A stretch of 18,938 nucleotides of DNA from NCBI GenBank assembly GCA_023412855.1, contig JAEZRJ010000087.1:1-18938 (forward strand). Reading direction: 5' to 3'. The notes beneath the pieces were generated by a model that had not been told where the DNA came from, did no database searches, and was given only the letters and a program-made list of their open reading frames with translations. Position numbers and translations under genes: made by a program. Below are positions 1 to 5,876 of this stretch, one piece after another. Every line of letters starts with the position of its first letter. Positions within the stretch are counted from its first letter, which is position 1. This DNA is from Bacillota bacterium (lineage in GTDB: Bacteria > Bacillota > Clostridia > Lachnospirales > Lachnospiraceae).

Positions 1-2
1 AG

Positions 3-1730
3 CCTTACGGCGGTATCCGCATGGCAGAAAAAGCTTGCTCCGATAACGGCTACGAAGTAGATCCCGAAATCAGCGAATTCTTCTCTACTCATAGAAAAAC
101 ACACAATGCCGGCTGCTTCGACGCTTACAACGAAGATATGAGAGCATGCCGTTCTTCCCATATTATCACAGGACTTCCAGATGCTTACGGACGCGGACGT
201 ATCATTGGCGATTACAGACGTATCGCTTTATACGGTATCGACCGATTAATTGAAGATAAACTGGCTCAGAAGGATTCTACCGGACGCGTTATGACCGATG
301 AAGTTATGCGCCTTCGCGAAGAGATTTCCGAGCAGATCGTAGCACTTAAGATGATGAAGAAAATGGCTGCTTCTTACGGCTGTGATATTTCTAATCCGGC
401 TACTAACGTAAAGGAAGCTATTCAGGCAACCTACTTCGGATATTTATGTGCAGTAAAAGAGCAGAATGGTGCGGCTATGTCCCTCGGACGTACTTCTACT
501 TTCATCGACTGCTTCGCAGAAAGAGACTTGGCAAACGGAACCTTTACCGAAGAGCAGATTCAGGAGTTTATCGACCACTTCATTATGAAGTTAAGATGCA
601 TAAAATTCGCTCGTACTCCTGAGTACAATCAGATTTTCGCAGGAGACCCTGTGTGGGTAACAGAATCCATCGGCGGCGTTGGTGTTGACGGACGTCACAT
701 GGTATCGAAATCTTCTTTCCGTTACTTGCACACGCTGACTAACCTGGGCGCTTCTCCGGAACCGAACCTGACCGTTCTCTGGTCTACAAGACTTCCTGAG
801 AACTTCAAGAGATACTGTGCTAAGATGTCCATCCAGACTTCTTCCATACAGTATGAAAACGATGACCTTATGAGAGTAACACATGCGGATGATTACGGTA
901 TCGCATGCTGCGTATCTTCCATGGTAATCGGTAAAGAAATGCAGTTCTTCGGCGCACGCGCTAACCTCGCAAAATGCTTGCTCTATGCTTTGAACGGCGG
1001 GGTGGACGAAGTAACAAAGAAACAGGTAGGCCCGAAATACCGCAAGGTGGAAGGCGATGTTCTTGATTACGATGATGTAATAAGCAAGTTTTCCGATATG
1101 ATGGAGTGGCAGGCAGACGTATATGTTAATACTTTGAATGTTATCCACTATATGCATGACAAATACTGCTATGAAAGAGCACAGATGGCTCTTCATGACA
1201 GAGATGTAAAACGTTATTTCGCAACTGGTATCGCAGGATTGTCTATCGTTGCCGATTCCTTGTCCGCAATCAAATATGCGAAGGTTGAAGTAATAAGAGA
1301 CGAAGACGGAGTTATCGTAGACTTCAAGACCACCGGTGATTTTCCGAAATACGGCAACGATGATGACCGTGTAGACAAAATTGCTCATGACATCGTTTCC
1401 AAATTTATGACTGCTATCAGAAGACATCACACCTACAGAAATGGTGTTCCTACCATGTCCGTACTTACGATTACTTCCAACGTAACCTACGGCAAGGCTA
1501 CCGGAAACACACCTGACGGACGTAAGAAAGGCCAGCCTTTCGCACCCGGCGCTAACCCGATGCACGGACGCGATACACATGGCGCTATCGCTTCTCTCTC
1601 TTCCGTTGCAAAGCTTCCTTTCGAAGATGCACAGGACGGTATCTCCAATACCTTCTCCATCATCCCGGGAGCTCTCGGCAAAGAAGACAGAGTATTCGCC
1701 GGCGACATCGATTTGGATTTGAACAGCTAA
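3..1730 (+). CDS. pflB: Pyruvate formate-lyase core without its glycyl-radical domain (5' end cut by window)
   Basis: PFL converts pyruvate and CoA to acetyl-CoA and formate in the cytoplasm of anaerobes. The reading frame is open to the left edge, so the N terminus (roughly 100 residues) is missing. Family hallmarks are GLPDAYGRGRIIGDYRR, the active-site pair in GIACCVSSM (TGC TGC at 906-911), and GNTPDGRKKGQPFAPGANPM. The protein then ends after SIIPGALGKEDRVFAGD plus a short acidic tail and a stop at 1728-1730. A standard PFL continues here for about 80-90 more residues, through LDGY and the RVSGYAV radical loop. That missing part is encoded separately at 2016-2261. The core looks intact, not decayed: the active site is complete and codon use is uniform to the stop. 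A 33-bp gap with an AAAGGGG ribosome site leads to the next gene, so all are probably co-transcribed. Identity as PFL is very sure; obligate dependence on a trans radical domain is inference. Confidence 0.95.
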   Translation, partial: PYGGIRMAEKACSDNGYEVDPEISEFFSTHRKTHNAGCFDAYNEDMRACRSSHIITGLPDAYGRGRIIGDYRRIALYGIDRLIEDKLAQKDSTGRVMTDEVMRLREEISEQIVALKMMKKMAASYGCDISNPATNVKEAIQATYFGYLCAVKEQNGAAMSLGRTSTFIDCFAERDLANGTFTEEQIQEFIDHFIMKLRCIKFARTPEYNQIFAGDPVWVTESIGGVGVDGRHMVSKSSFRYLHTLTNLGASPEPNLTVLWSTRLPENFKRYCAKMSIQTSSIQYENDDLMRVTHADDYGIACCVSSMVIGKEMQFFGARANLAKCLLYALNGGVDEVTKKQVGPKYRKVEGDVLDYDDVISKFSDMMEWQADVYVNTLNVIHYMHDKYCYERAQMALHDRDVKRYFATGIAGLSIVADSLSAIKYAKVEVIRDEDGVIVDFKTTGDFPKYGNDDDRVDKIAHDIVSKFMTAIRRHHTYRNGVPTMSVLTITSNVTYGKATGNTPDGRKKGQPFAPGANPMHGRDTHGAIASLSSVAKLPFEDAQDGISNTFSIIPGALGKEDRVFAGDIDLDLNS

Positions 1731-1763
1731 TTAACTATAAACGAAACAAGAAAGGGGTTTGTT

Positions 1764-1967
1764 ATGGATGAGAAGACAATGATTGACGATATTGTAAAAA
1801 TGTTGGATTCCGGCGTGGCACAAGGAGTAGGTCACATAAATGTGGACGTGGACAATTCTCAGGAAGAATCGAAAAACGTTCAGACTTTGGGATGTACAGA
1901 CTGTTCCAGAACCCCGTTAGCATGCAGTGTTCCTACCTTGGAACAGGGCTTGGACGACTATCGATAA
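1764..1967 (+). CDS. 67-aa half glycyl-radical-domain-like protein with three-cysteine tail
   Basis: I recognise no named family. The gene has a good ribosome site (GAAAGGGG, 6 nt before ATG) and lies between the PFL core and the separate glycyl-radical domain. Residues 6-33 align without gaps to residues 8-35 of the 81-aa neighbour: about 10 of 28 identical by eye, with many I/V/L and D/N exchanges. The shared pattern is LD, then G, H, N-V-x-V and N. The radical-bearing RVSGYAV half is absent. In its place is a tail with cysteines 44, 47 and 54 (CTDC, then ACS), followed by an acidic end. There is no signal peptide or membrane segment. Small cysteine-bearing subunits are known in other glycyl radical enzymes (benzylsuccinate synthase, 4-hydroxyphenylacetate decarboxylase), but those carry Fe-S sets with more cysteines. 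A role as a PFL accessory, metal binder, radical quencher or competitor of the radical domain is inference only. Confidence 0.8.
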   Translation: MDEKTMIDDIVKMLDSGVAQGVGHINVDVDNSQEESKNVQTLGCTDCSRTPLACSVPTLEQGLDDYR

Positions 1968-1993
1968 AGAAAAATCTCAATGATGATTTTTCT
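1968..1993 (+). promoter_or_regulatory. Intercistronic hairpin before the glycyl-radical domain gene
   Basis: There is a perfect 9-bp inverted repeat, AGAAAAATC and GATTTTTCT, with an 8-nt loop (TCAATGAT). It begins directly after the stop codon of the 67-aa gene and ends shortly before the AAGGAG ribosome site of the next gene. The stem is A+T-rich, so it would be a weak terminator. An mRNA processing or stability element that raises the radical-domain dose is equally possible. Confidence 0.4.
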
Positions 1994-2015
1994 ATCACGG
2001 AAGGAGATAAATAAA

Positions 2016-2261
2016 ATGGCAGATATCAGTGCAGCACAGGTTGATAACCTTGTATCATTATTAGACGGATATGCAACGAAGGGCGGACATCACCTGAACG
2101 TTAACGTTCTTAACAAAGACACTCTTCTGGATGCTCAGAAACATCCTGAGAACTATCCTCAGCTTACTATCCGCGTATCCGGATATGCAGTTAACTTCAT
2201 CAAGTTGACTCCCGAACAGCAGAATGACGTTATTTCACGTACATTCCACGAATCCGTATAA
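2016..2261 (+). CDS. grcA: Stand-alone glycyl-radical domain of pyruvate formate-lyase (GrcA-like)
   Basis: This 81-residue protein is essentially only the C-terminal glycyl-radical domain of PFL. It has LLDGYATKGGHHLNVNV, then HPENYPQLTIRVSGYAVNF, then QQNDVISRTFHESV, the usual end of full-length PFL. The radical glycine is Gly56 in RVSGYAV. It carries no N-terminal extension, unlike the longer E. coli spare part YfiD/GrcA. The ATG at 2016 is chosen because AAGGAG at 2001-2006 sits 9 nt before it; an upstream in-frame ATG at 1980 lies inside the preceding hairpin and lacks such a site. The protein would dock into the PFL core, be activated by PflA, and supply the radical to the Cys-Cys site. 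Known GrcA proteins rescue oxygen-cleaved PFL; here the core has no radical domain of its own, so this would be a required subunit (inference). Confidence 0.93.
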   Translation: MADISAAQVDNLVSLLDGYATKGGHHLNVNVLNKDTLLDAQKHPENYPQLTIRVSGYAVNFIKLTPEQQNDVISRTFHESV

Positions 2262-2284
2262 TTGCGCAAAAACAATTATCATCG

Positions 2285-2315
2285 AGGGCCTTGAAACCAT
2301 TTCAGGGCCCTTTTT
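2285..2315 (+). terminator. Intrinsic terminator or attenuator between the radical-domain gene and pflA
   Basis: An 11-bp stem, AGGGCCTTGAA with TTCAGGGCCCT (one G-U pair, loop ACCAT), is followed directly by TTTTT. It lies 23 bp after the radical-domain stop and just before the pflA ribosome site. No clear promoter is visible between it and pflA, so partial read-through would give less activase than PFL subunits. Confidence 0.8.
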
Positions 2316-2322
2316 AAAAGAA

Positions 2323-2329
2323 AAGGAAG
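2323..2329 (+). promoter_or_regulatory. Ribosome binding site that sets the pflA start
   Basis: AAGGAAG ends directly before an ATG at 2330, leaving no spacing. It is 6 nt before the ATG at 2336, which is the normal distance. The start at 2336 (MQGRIHSIES) is therefore preferred. Confidence 0.7.
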
Positions 2330-2335
2330 ATGGAC

Positions 2336-3097
2336 ATGCAAGGCAGAATACACTCAATTGAAAGTTTTGGTACGGTGGATGGCCCGGGTACGAGATTTGT
2401 CGTTTTTTTGCAGGGCTGTCCTATGCGTTGTGCTTATTGCCACAATCCCGACACTTGGGAAATGAATGCCGGTAATCTCATGGAACCGGAGGCAATATTT
2501 GAACAATACAATAGGAACAAAGCCTTTTATAAAAGCGGCGGAATGACGGTGACCGGCGGAGAGCCTTTGATGCAGATCGATTTTCTGATCGATTTATTCA
2601 CCATCGCAAAAAGAGAAGGCGTTCATACCTGCATCGACACCTCGGGCATCACATACAAAGCGCAGAACACGAAGTGGATCGCAAAGCTGGATCAGTTAAT
2701 GACCTTAACCGATTTGGTTATGCTGGATATAAAGCATATCGATTCGCTGAAGCACAAAGAACTTACGGAGCAGCCCAATGAAGATATCCTCGCATTTGCT
2801 GCCTATCTGAATGAAAAGCATGTGGATATGTGGGTTCGCCACGTGATCGTGCCGGGACTTACCGACGATGATAAGTATTTGTTCGACTTGGGATATTTCA
2901 TCGGTCAATTCAGCAATCTGAAAGCGCTTGATGTGCTCCCTTACCACACAATGGGGGAAGCTAAGTATAAACAACTCAATATGGAATATAAGCTTTCCGG
3001 CGTTCCCGCTATGGACAAGAATAAGATTCCCGAGAAGAAAAAGGTAATACTTGAGGGAATCAAGAAGCGCCGTTCGGAACCCGGTCAGCCTCATTAG
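2336..3097 (+). CDS. pflA: Pyruvate formate-lyase activating enzyme (radical SAM)
   Basis: PflA uses a [4Fe-4S] cluster and S-adenosylmethionine to abstract hydrogen from the radical glycine of PFL; here the target would be the separate 81-aa domain. The protein has about 253 residues, close to the 246 of E. coli PflA. The radical-SAM cluster motif is CPMRCAYC (Cys28, Cys32, Cys35), preceded by TVDGPGTRFVVFLQGC, typical of glycyl-radical activases. GGEP (about 74-77) is the SAM-binding motif. The end of the protein contains the family's LPYHTMGEAKY stretch. No extra ferredoxin-like Cys cluster is inserted, which fits PFL activase rather than the longer activases of other glycyl radical enzymes. 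It is probably expressed by read-through from the PFL genes past the hairpin at 2285-2315. The cluster must be reduced in vivo, and the ferredoxin gene downstream is a candidate donor. Confidence 0.96.
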   Translation: MQGRIHSIESFGTVDGPGTRFVVFLQGCPMRCAYCHNPDTWEMNAGNLMEPEAIFEQYNRNKAFYKSGGMTVTGGEPLMQIDFLIDLFTIAKREGVHTCIDTSGITYKAQNTKWIAKLDQLMTLTDLVMLDIKHIDSLKHKELTEQPNEDILAFAAYLNEKHVDMWVRHVIVPGLTDDDKYLFDLGYFIGQFSNLKALDVLPYHTMGEAKYKQLNMEYKLSGVPAMDKNKIPEKKKVILEGIKKRRSEPGQPH

Positions 3098-3132
3098 GGG
3101 CTGTCGGGGCATTCCTGTTTTGTGTTAATATT

Positions 3133-3265
3133 ATTACTGTTCACACAATGGCTTAACACTTGCTGTTAAGGTGCGTAAGAACGTGATTCAAGAGATGATT
3201 TCTGCTCCGCGAAGCGAATTTAAACGAAGAAATCATGTGTTGTCGAGAACGGAGTGAACAGTAAC
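3133..3265. mobile_element. 133-bp palindromic MITE-like element, copy 1
   Basis: The ends are imperfect inverted repeats, ATTACTGTTCAC and GTGAACAGTAAC, with more internal symmetry (ATGATTTCT and AGAAATCAT). The sequence is about 86% identical by eye, over the same 133 bp and in reverse orientation, to 8470-8602. The element is directly flanked by TTAATATT on both sides (3125-3132 and 3266-3273), which looks like an 8-bp target duplication. It holds no protein gene, so it would need a transposase supplied elsewhere. It sits between pflA and the ferredoxin promoter. The transposase family is unknown. Confidence 0.8.
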
Positions 3266-3284
3266 TTAATATTTTATGTTTCAC

Positions 3285-3313
3285 TTGTATTTAACCCGGT
3301 TTTATATTAAAAT
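3285..3313 (+). promoter_or_regulatory. Candidate vegetative promoter of the ferredoxin gene
   Basis: TTGTAT (3285-3290) and TAAAAT (3308-3313) are 17 bp apart. The region is A+T-rich, lies just outside the mobile element, and would start transcription near 3320, about 50 bp before the ferredoxin ATG. Confidence 0.5.
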
Positions 3314-3323
3314 AAGGTATAGT

Positions 3324-3341
3324 TTGATAACAATTTATCAA
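3324..3341. promoter_or_regulatory. 18-bp Rex-like palindrome in the ferredoxin leader
   Basis: A perfect palindrome, TTGATAA-CAAT-TTATCAA, has the size and spacing of Rex operators (TTGTTAA-N4-TTAACAA type), differing at one position per arm. It lies just downstream of the candidate -10, roughly at +4 to +21, where a bound protein would block transcription. Rex senses the NADH/NAD ratio. The assignment to Rex is inference; another dimeric regulator is possible. Confidence 0.45.
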
Positions 3342-3371
3342 TAAGGATACATATTAAGGAGGAATATTATT

Positions 3372-3542
3372 ATGGCATATGTAATTAGTGATGCTTGTGT
3401 AAGCTGCGGCTCTTGCGAAGGACAGTGTCCGGTTGGCGCAATCAGCGCAGGCGACAGCCAGTACGAAATTGATGCTAGTACATGCATCGACTGCGGTTCT
3501 TGTGCAGGCGTTTGCCCTACCGGCGCTATTTCTCAGGGCTAA
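3372..3542 (+). CDS. Clostridial-type 2[4Fe-4S] ferredoxin, 56 aa
   Basis: This small cytoplasmic electron carrier has two CX2CX2CX3C cluster motifs: Cys9, 12, 15, 19 and Cys38, 41, 44, 48, each followed by Pro. The protein is the standard length for bacterial 2[4Fe-4S] ferredoxins (about 55 residues). The start is set by a perfect AAGGAGG at 3356-3362, 9 nt before ATG. It has its own promoter, a Rex-like operator and a strong terminator, so it is a single-gene unit. In anaerobes such ferredoxins link pyruvate oxidation, hydrogenases and Rnf. Its position after pflA suggests, but does not prove, that it may reduce the activase cluster. Confidence 0.95.
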   Translation: MAYVISDACVSCGSCEGQCPVGAISAGDSQYEIDASTCIDCGSCAGVCPTGAISQG

Positions 3543-3564
3543 TATTATTATAATAACGCTACTT

Positions 3565-3596
3565 AAGCCTTCAATCAGACGATTGAAGGCTTTTTT
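3565..3596 (+). terminator. Intrinsic terminator of the ferredoxin gene
   Basis: A perfect 11-bp stem, AAGCCTTCAAT and ATTGAAGGCTT, with loop CAGACG runs into a T6 tract (3591-3596). The stop codon of the opposing MerR-like gene (3575-3577) lies inside this stem. Confidence 0.93.
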
Positions 3597-4321
3597 CTTG
3601 CAGCGAGACGGCTTTGCTTCTCTTCTGCCTTCTCTTTTCTCCTTCCCTTTTTGCTGTAACTCCGAAGCAGTTCATCGATTTTCTTATAATGCTCGTCCTC
3701 TCTCCTGTTTCGCTCGGTTTCCCGCACTTCCTCCTTTTCCTCCTGAAGCCGGAATTGATAGTCCATTTCCTTGAGAACACTTTCTTTAATATCGTCGCAC
3801 AGCTCCTTGTTGCTCTCCTTTACCGCCTCCGATATCATATGCTGCAAAAGTATTTGCAGCCGCATACTTTTTTCTTCTCTTCCGATAGCTCCGAAACCGA
3901 TACTCTCCTGCCTTGCCTCGGACAATTCCTTAGACGCGATGATTTCTATCATCTGCCCTCCGTGTTCTTTGCCCATTCCAGACTCCGGCCTTTCGCTTTC
4001 ATATGCTTTTCTCTTGTTCTCATTGGCCTTGTCCAATCTTTCGCCATGCAGCAGCCCGTTCTCAATCATTGGATTACCGCTTGTGCGCTCCAGCCTGCCA
4101 TTTCGAACTACTACCCGGATAGCCTTGAGCTGCAGCCCCTGCTCCTTCAGATTTTTTACCTCCTTAAAGCATTCCACATCTTCTTCCGTATAGTATCTAT
4201 GTCCCAGCTCGTTTCTCTTGATCGGAATTCCAAGTTCCTCCTCCCAATAACGGAGCACGTGGGACTCTACCTCCACCAGCTTTGCCGCATCCGAAATTAA
4301 ATAGCGTGTCTGTCTTTCCAT
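3575..4321 (-). CDS. MerR/RacA-like DNA-binding protein with coiled-coil C terminus
   Basis: Residues 1-75 form a MerR-type winged helix: YLISDAAKLVEVESHVLRYW, RNELGHRYYTEEDV and LKEQGLQLKAIR. The remaining roughly 170 residues are highly charged. Residues about 145-225 look like a coiled coil rich in E, K and R, and the tail is strongly basic (KKGRRKEKAEEK). There are no effector-binding cysteines or drug-binding domain as in classical MerR regulators. The RNELGH stretch and HTH-plus-coiled-coil layout recall RacA, the Bacillus chromosome-anchoring protein, though this protein is longer than the 184 residues of RacA. The start has AAAGGAG about 8 nt upstream. It is a single gene, converging on the ferredoxin gene and ending inside that gene's terminator. 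The HTH assignment is firm; the cell role is unknown. Confidence 0.85.
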   Translation of the reverse strand: MERQTRYLISDAAKLVEVESHVLRYWEEELGIPIKRNELGHRYYTEEDVECFKEVKNLKEQGLQLKAIRVVVRNGRLERTSGNPMIENGLLHGERLDKANENKRKAYESERPESGMGKEHGGQMIEIIASKELSEARQESIGFGAIGREEKSMRLQILLQHMISEAVKESNKELCDDIKESVLKEMDYQFRLQEEKEEVRETERNRREDEHYKKIDELLRSYSKKGRRKEKAEEKQSRLAARKKPSIV

Positions 4322-4401
4322 TCTTTTTTCTCCTTTCTGTCTTCCTATATTCTCCGGTTTATTTTTTCGACACTTTCCCTCAGCTATATACTTTGTTGAA
4401 T

Positions 4402-4429
4402 TTTGTATTTTATCGGGTTATTTTGTCAA
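4402..4429 (-). promoter_or_regulatory. Candidate promoter of the MerR-like gene
   Basis: On the minus strand a perfect TTGACA (complement of 4424-4429) is followed after 16 bp by TACAAA (complement of 4402-4407). The -10 is imperfect; the -35 is the main support. Confidence 0.5.
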
Positions 4430-4439
4430 CCATATACAT

Positions 4440-4474
4440 AAAAAGAGGACTGTATACTATACATGTCCTCTTTT
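4440..4474 (-). terminator. Terminator after dnaB
   Basis: AAAAGAGGAC and GTCCTCTTTT form a 10-bp stem, extended inside by TGTATA and TATACA with one bulged base. On the minus strand it is followed by a fifth T, and it lies about 40 bp beyond the dnaB stop. The arms also end in TTTT on the plus strand, so it may work both ways. Confidence 0.8.
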
Positions 4475-4511
4475 GTAATCTTATCTTCTAATTTTAAATA
4501 AATATAGATTA

Positions 4512-5849
4512 TCATTTCTGCATATTCGCGAACTTGGTATATTCCGGCAGCCAGACCAAATCTATCGTTCCGATCGGACCATTTCTCTGCTTTGCCACAA
4601 TAATCTCTGCAATTCCTTTTTTCTCAGTATCTTTATTGTAATAATCATCTCTATAGATAAACATAACTACGTCGGCATCCTGCTCAATGGCTCCCGACTC
4701 CCTAAGGTCCGAAAGCATCGGCCTATGGTCGGGTCTTTGCTCTACCGCCCGGCTAAGCTGGGATAAGGCCAGCACCGGAACGCTAAGCTCTCTGGCCAAT
4801 GCCTTTAATGAGCGGGAAATATCCGAGATTTCCTGCTGTCTGGAATCTCCCTTACCGCTTCCCGACATCAACTGCAAATAGTCGATGATGATCATTTTAA
4901 GTCCGTGTTCCAGCTTGTACTTTCTGCATTTGGAGCGCAGCTCCGCAATGCTGATACCAGGGGTATCATCTATGATCAGATTCGACTTGCCGATAACTCC
5001 GGCTGTCTCAATCAGCTTTTCCCAATCGCCGTCAGACAAACTTCCCGTCCTCAGCTTCTGCGCATCAACCCTGGATTCTAAGGAAAACAAACGGTTGACC
5101 AGCTGCTCCTTGGACATTTCCAGACTGAAAACAGCTACGGTCTGATTCAGCTTGAAAGCCACATGCTGAGCGATATTCAGCACGAAGGCTGTCTTTCCCA
5201 TGGACGGTCTGGCCGCGATGAGAACGAGGTCGGAAGGCTGCATTCCGGCCGTCCGGTAATCCAAATCGATAAACCCCGTGGCAATACCTGTAACGCTCCC
5301 TTTATTTCTGGAGGCCTTCTCGATTTGATCCATGGCGTTCATGACAATCTGGCGAATCGGTACAAATTCTCCCGTATTTCTTCTCTGTACCAGATTAAAC
5401 ACTCGTTTTTCCGTATCCTCCAGGATTACTTCCAGACTTTCCTTCCCTACGTAGCATGTATTGGCTATTTCTTCGTTTAATTTTATCAACCGGCGTAAGG
5501 TGGCTTTCTCCGCCACGATATTCGCATAGTATTTGATATTGGCAGAAGTAGGCACCGCGGTGATCAAGTCCCTGATATATTCCAGACTGCTCATCTCCGC
5601 CGGAATATCCTTTTCCTTTAACTTGTCCTGCAGCGTTACTAAGTCTACCGGCTTCCCTTCATCATTCAGTTCTATCATAGCCTCAAATAGAATCCCGCAT
5701 TGCTTGCTGTAGAAATCCTCCTCCGTCACTATTTCGGAGGCTACAACAATCGCTTCCCTATCCATAATCATAGCGCCTATCACGGATTGCTCGGCTTCTA
5801 TACTATGGGGCAGTACCCTTTTGAGCAATGTTTCTTCCATTGCTGCCAC
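4512..5849 (-). CDS. dnaB: Replicative DNA helicase DnaB
   Basis: This is the hexameric 5'-3' helicase of the replication fork (called DnaC in Bacillus). It has 445 residues, the normal size. The N-terminal domain (about 8-110) begins LPHSIEAEQSVIGAMIMD. The RecA-like domain contains Walker A ARPSMGKTA (about 213-221), FSLEMSKEQL, Walker B IIIDYLQLM (about 320-328), LSQLSRAVEQRPDHRPMLSD and the typical end region IIVAKQRNGPIGT. A GTG start at 5849 is preferred because AGAGGA ends 6 nt before it; the in-frame ATG at 5840 would be 15 nt away. There is no sign of an intein. It is the last gene of the gdpP-rplI-dnaB unit, 27 bp after rplI, an order conserved in many Firmicutes. Confidence 0.97.
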   Translation of the reverse strand: MAAMEETLLKRVLPHSIEAEQSVIGAMIMDREAIVVASEIVTEEDFYSKQCGILFEAMIELNDEGKPVDLVTLQDKLKEKDIPAEMSSLEYIRDLITAVPTSANIKYYANIVAEKATLRRLIKLNEEIANTCYVGKESLEVILEDTEKRVFNLVQRRNTGEFVPIRQIVMNAMDQIEKASRNKGSVTGIATGFIDLDYRTAGMQPSDLVLIAARPSMGKTAFVLNIAQHVAFKLNQTVAVFSLEMSKEQLVNRLFSLESRVDAQKLRTGSLSDGDWEKLIETAGVIGKSNLIIDDTPGISIAELRSKCRKYKLEHGLKMIIIDYLQLMSGSGKGDSRQQEISDISRSLKALARELSVPVLALSQLSRAVEQRPDHRPMLSDLRESGAIEQDADVVMFIYRDDYYNKDTEKKGIAEIIVAKQRNGPIGTIDLVWLPEYTKFANMQK

Positions 5850-5876
5850 TTTTCATCCTCTCACTTTTCGTATCTT

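Noticed and set aside
591..1580. Long minus-strand open frame (329 aa) inside the PFL core
   Set aside because: It is a shadow of the strongly conserved PFL frame, with no recognisable domain and no ribosome site or operon context.
3..2261. PFL broken by a nonsense or frameshift mutation (pseudogene)
   Set aside because: The core ends at a clean domain border. The radical domain has its own start and ribosome site, an intact radical loop and an intact C terminus. A third small gene with its own ribosome site lies between them. Decay would not be expected to produce this order.
3070..3125. Imperfect hairpin over the pflA stop as a terminator
   Set aside because: CAGCC and GGCTG pair around the stop codon, but the stem has mismatches and no T tract follows directly.
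3133..3265. A single-unit CRISPR or regulatory RNA explanation for the 133-bp repeat
   Set aside because: There is no repeat-spacer series. Flanking direct repeats and terminal inverted repeats fit a transposed element better.
3433..3774. Plus-strand open frame running through the ferredoxin gene into the MerR-like gene
   Set aside because: It lies in another frame over two well-supported genes and crosses a strong terminator; the protein has no family features.
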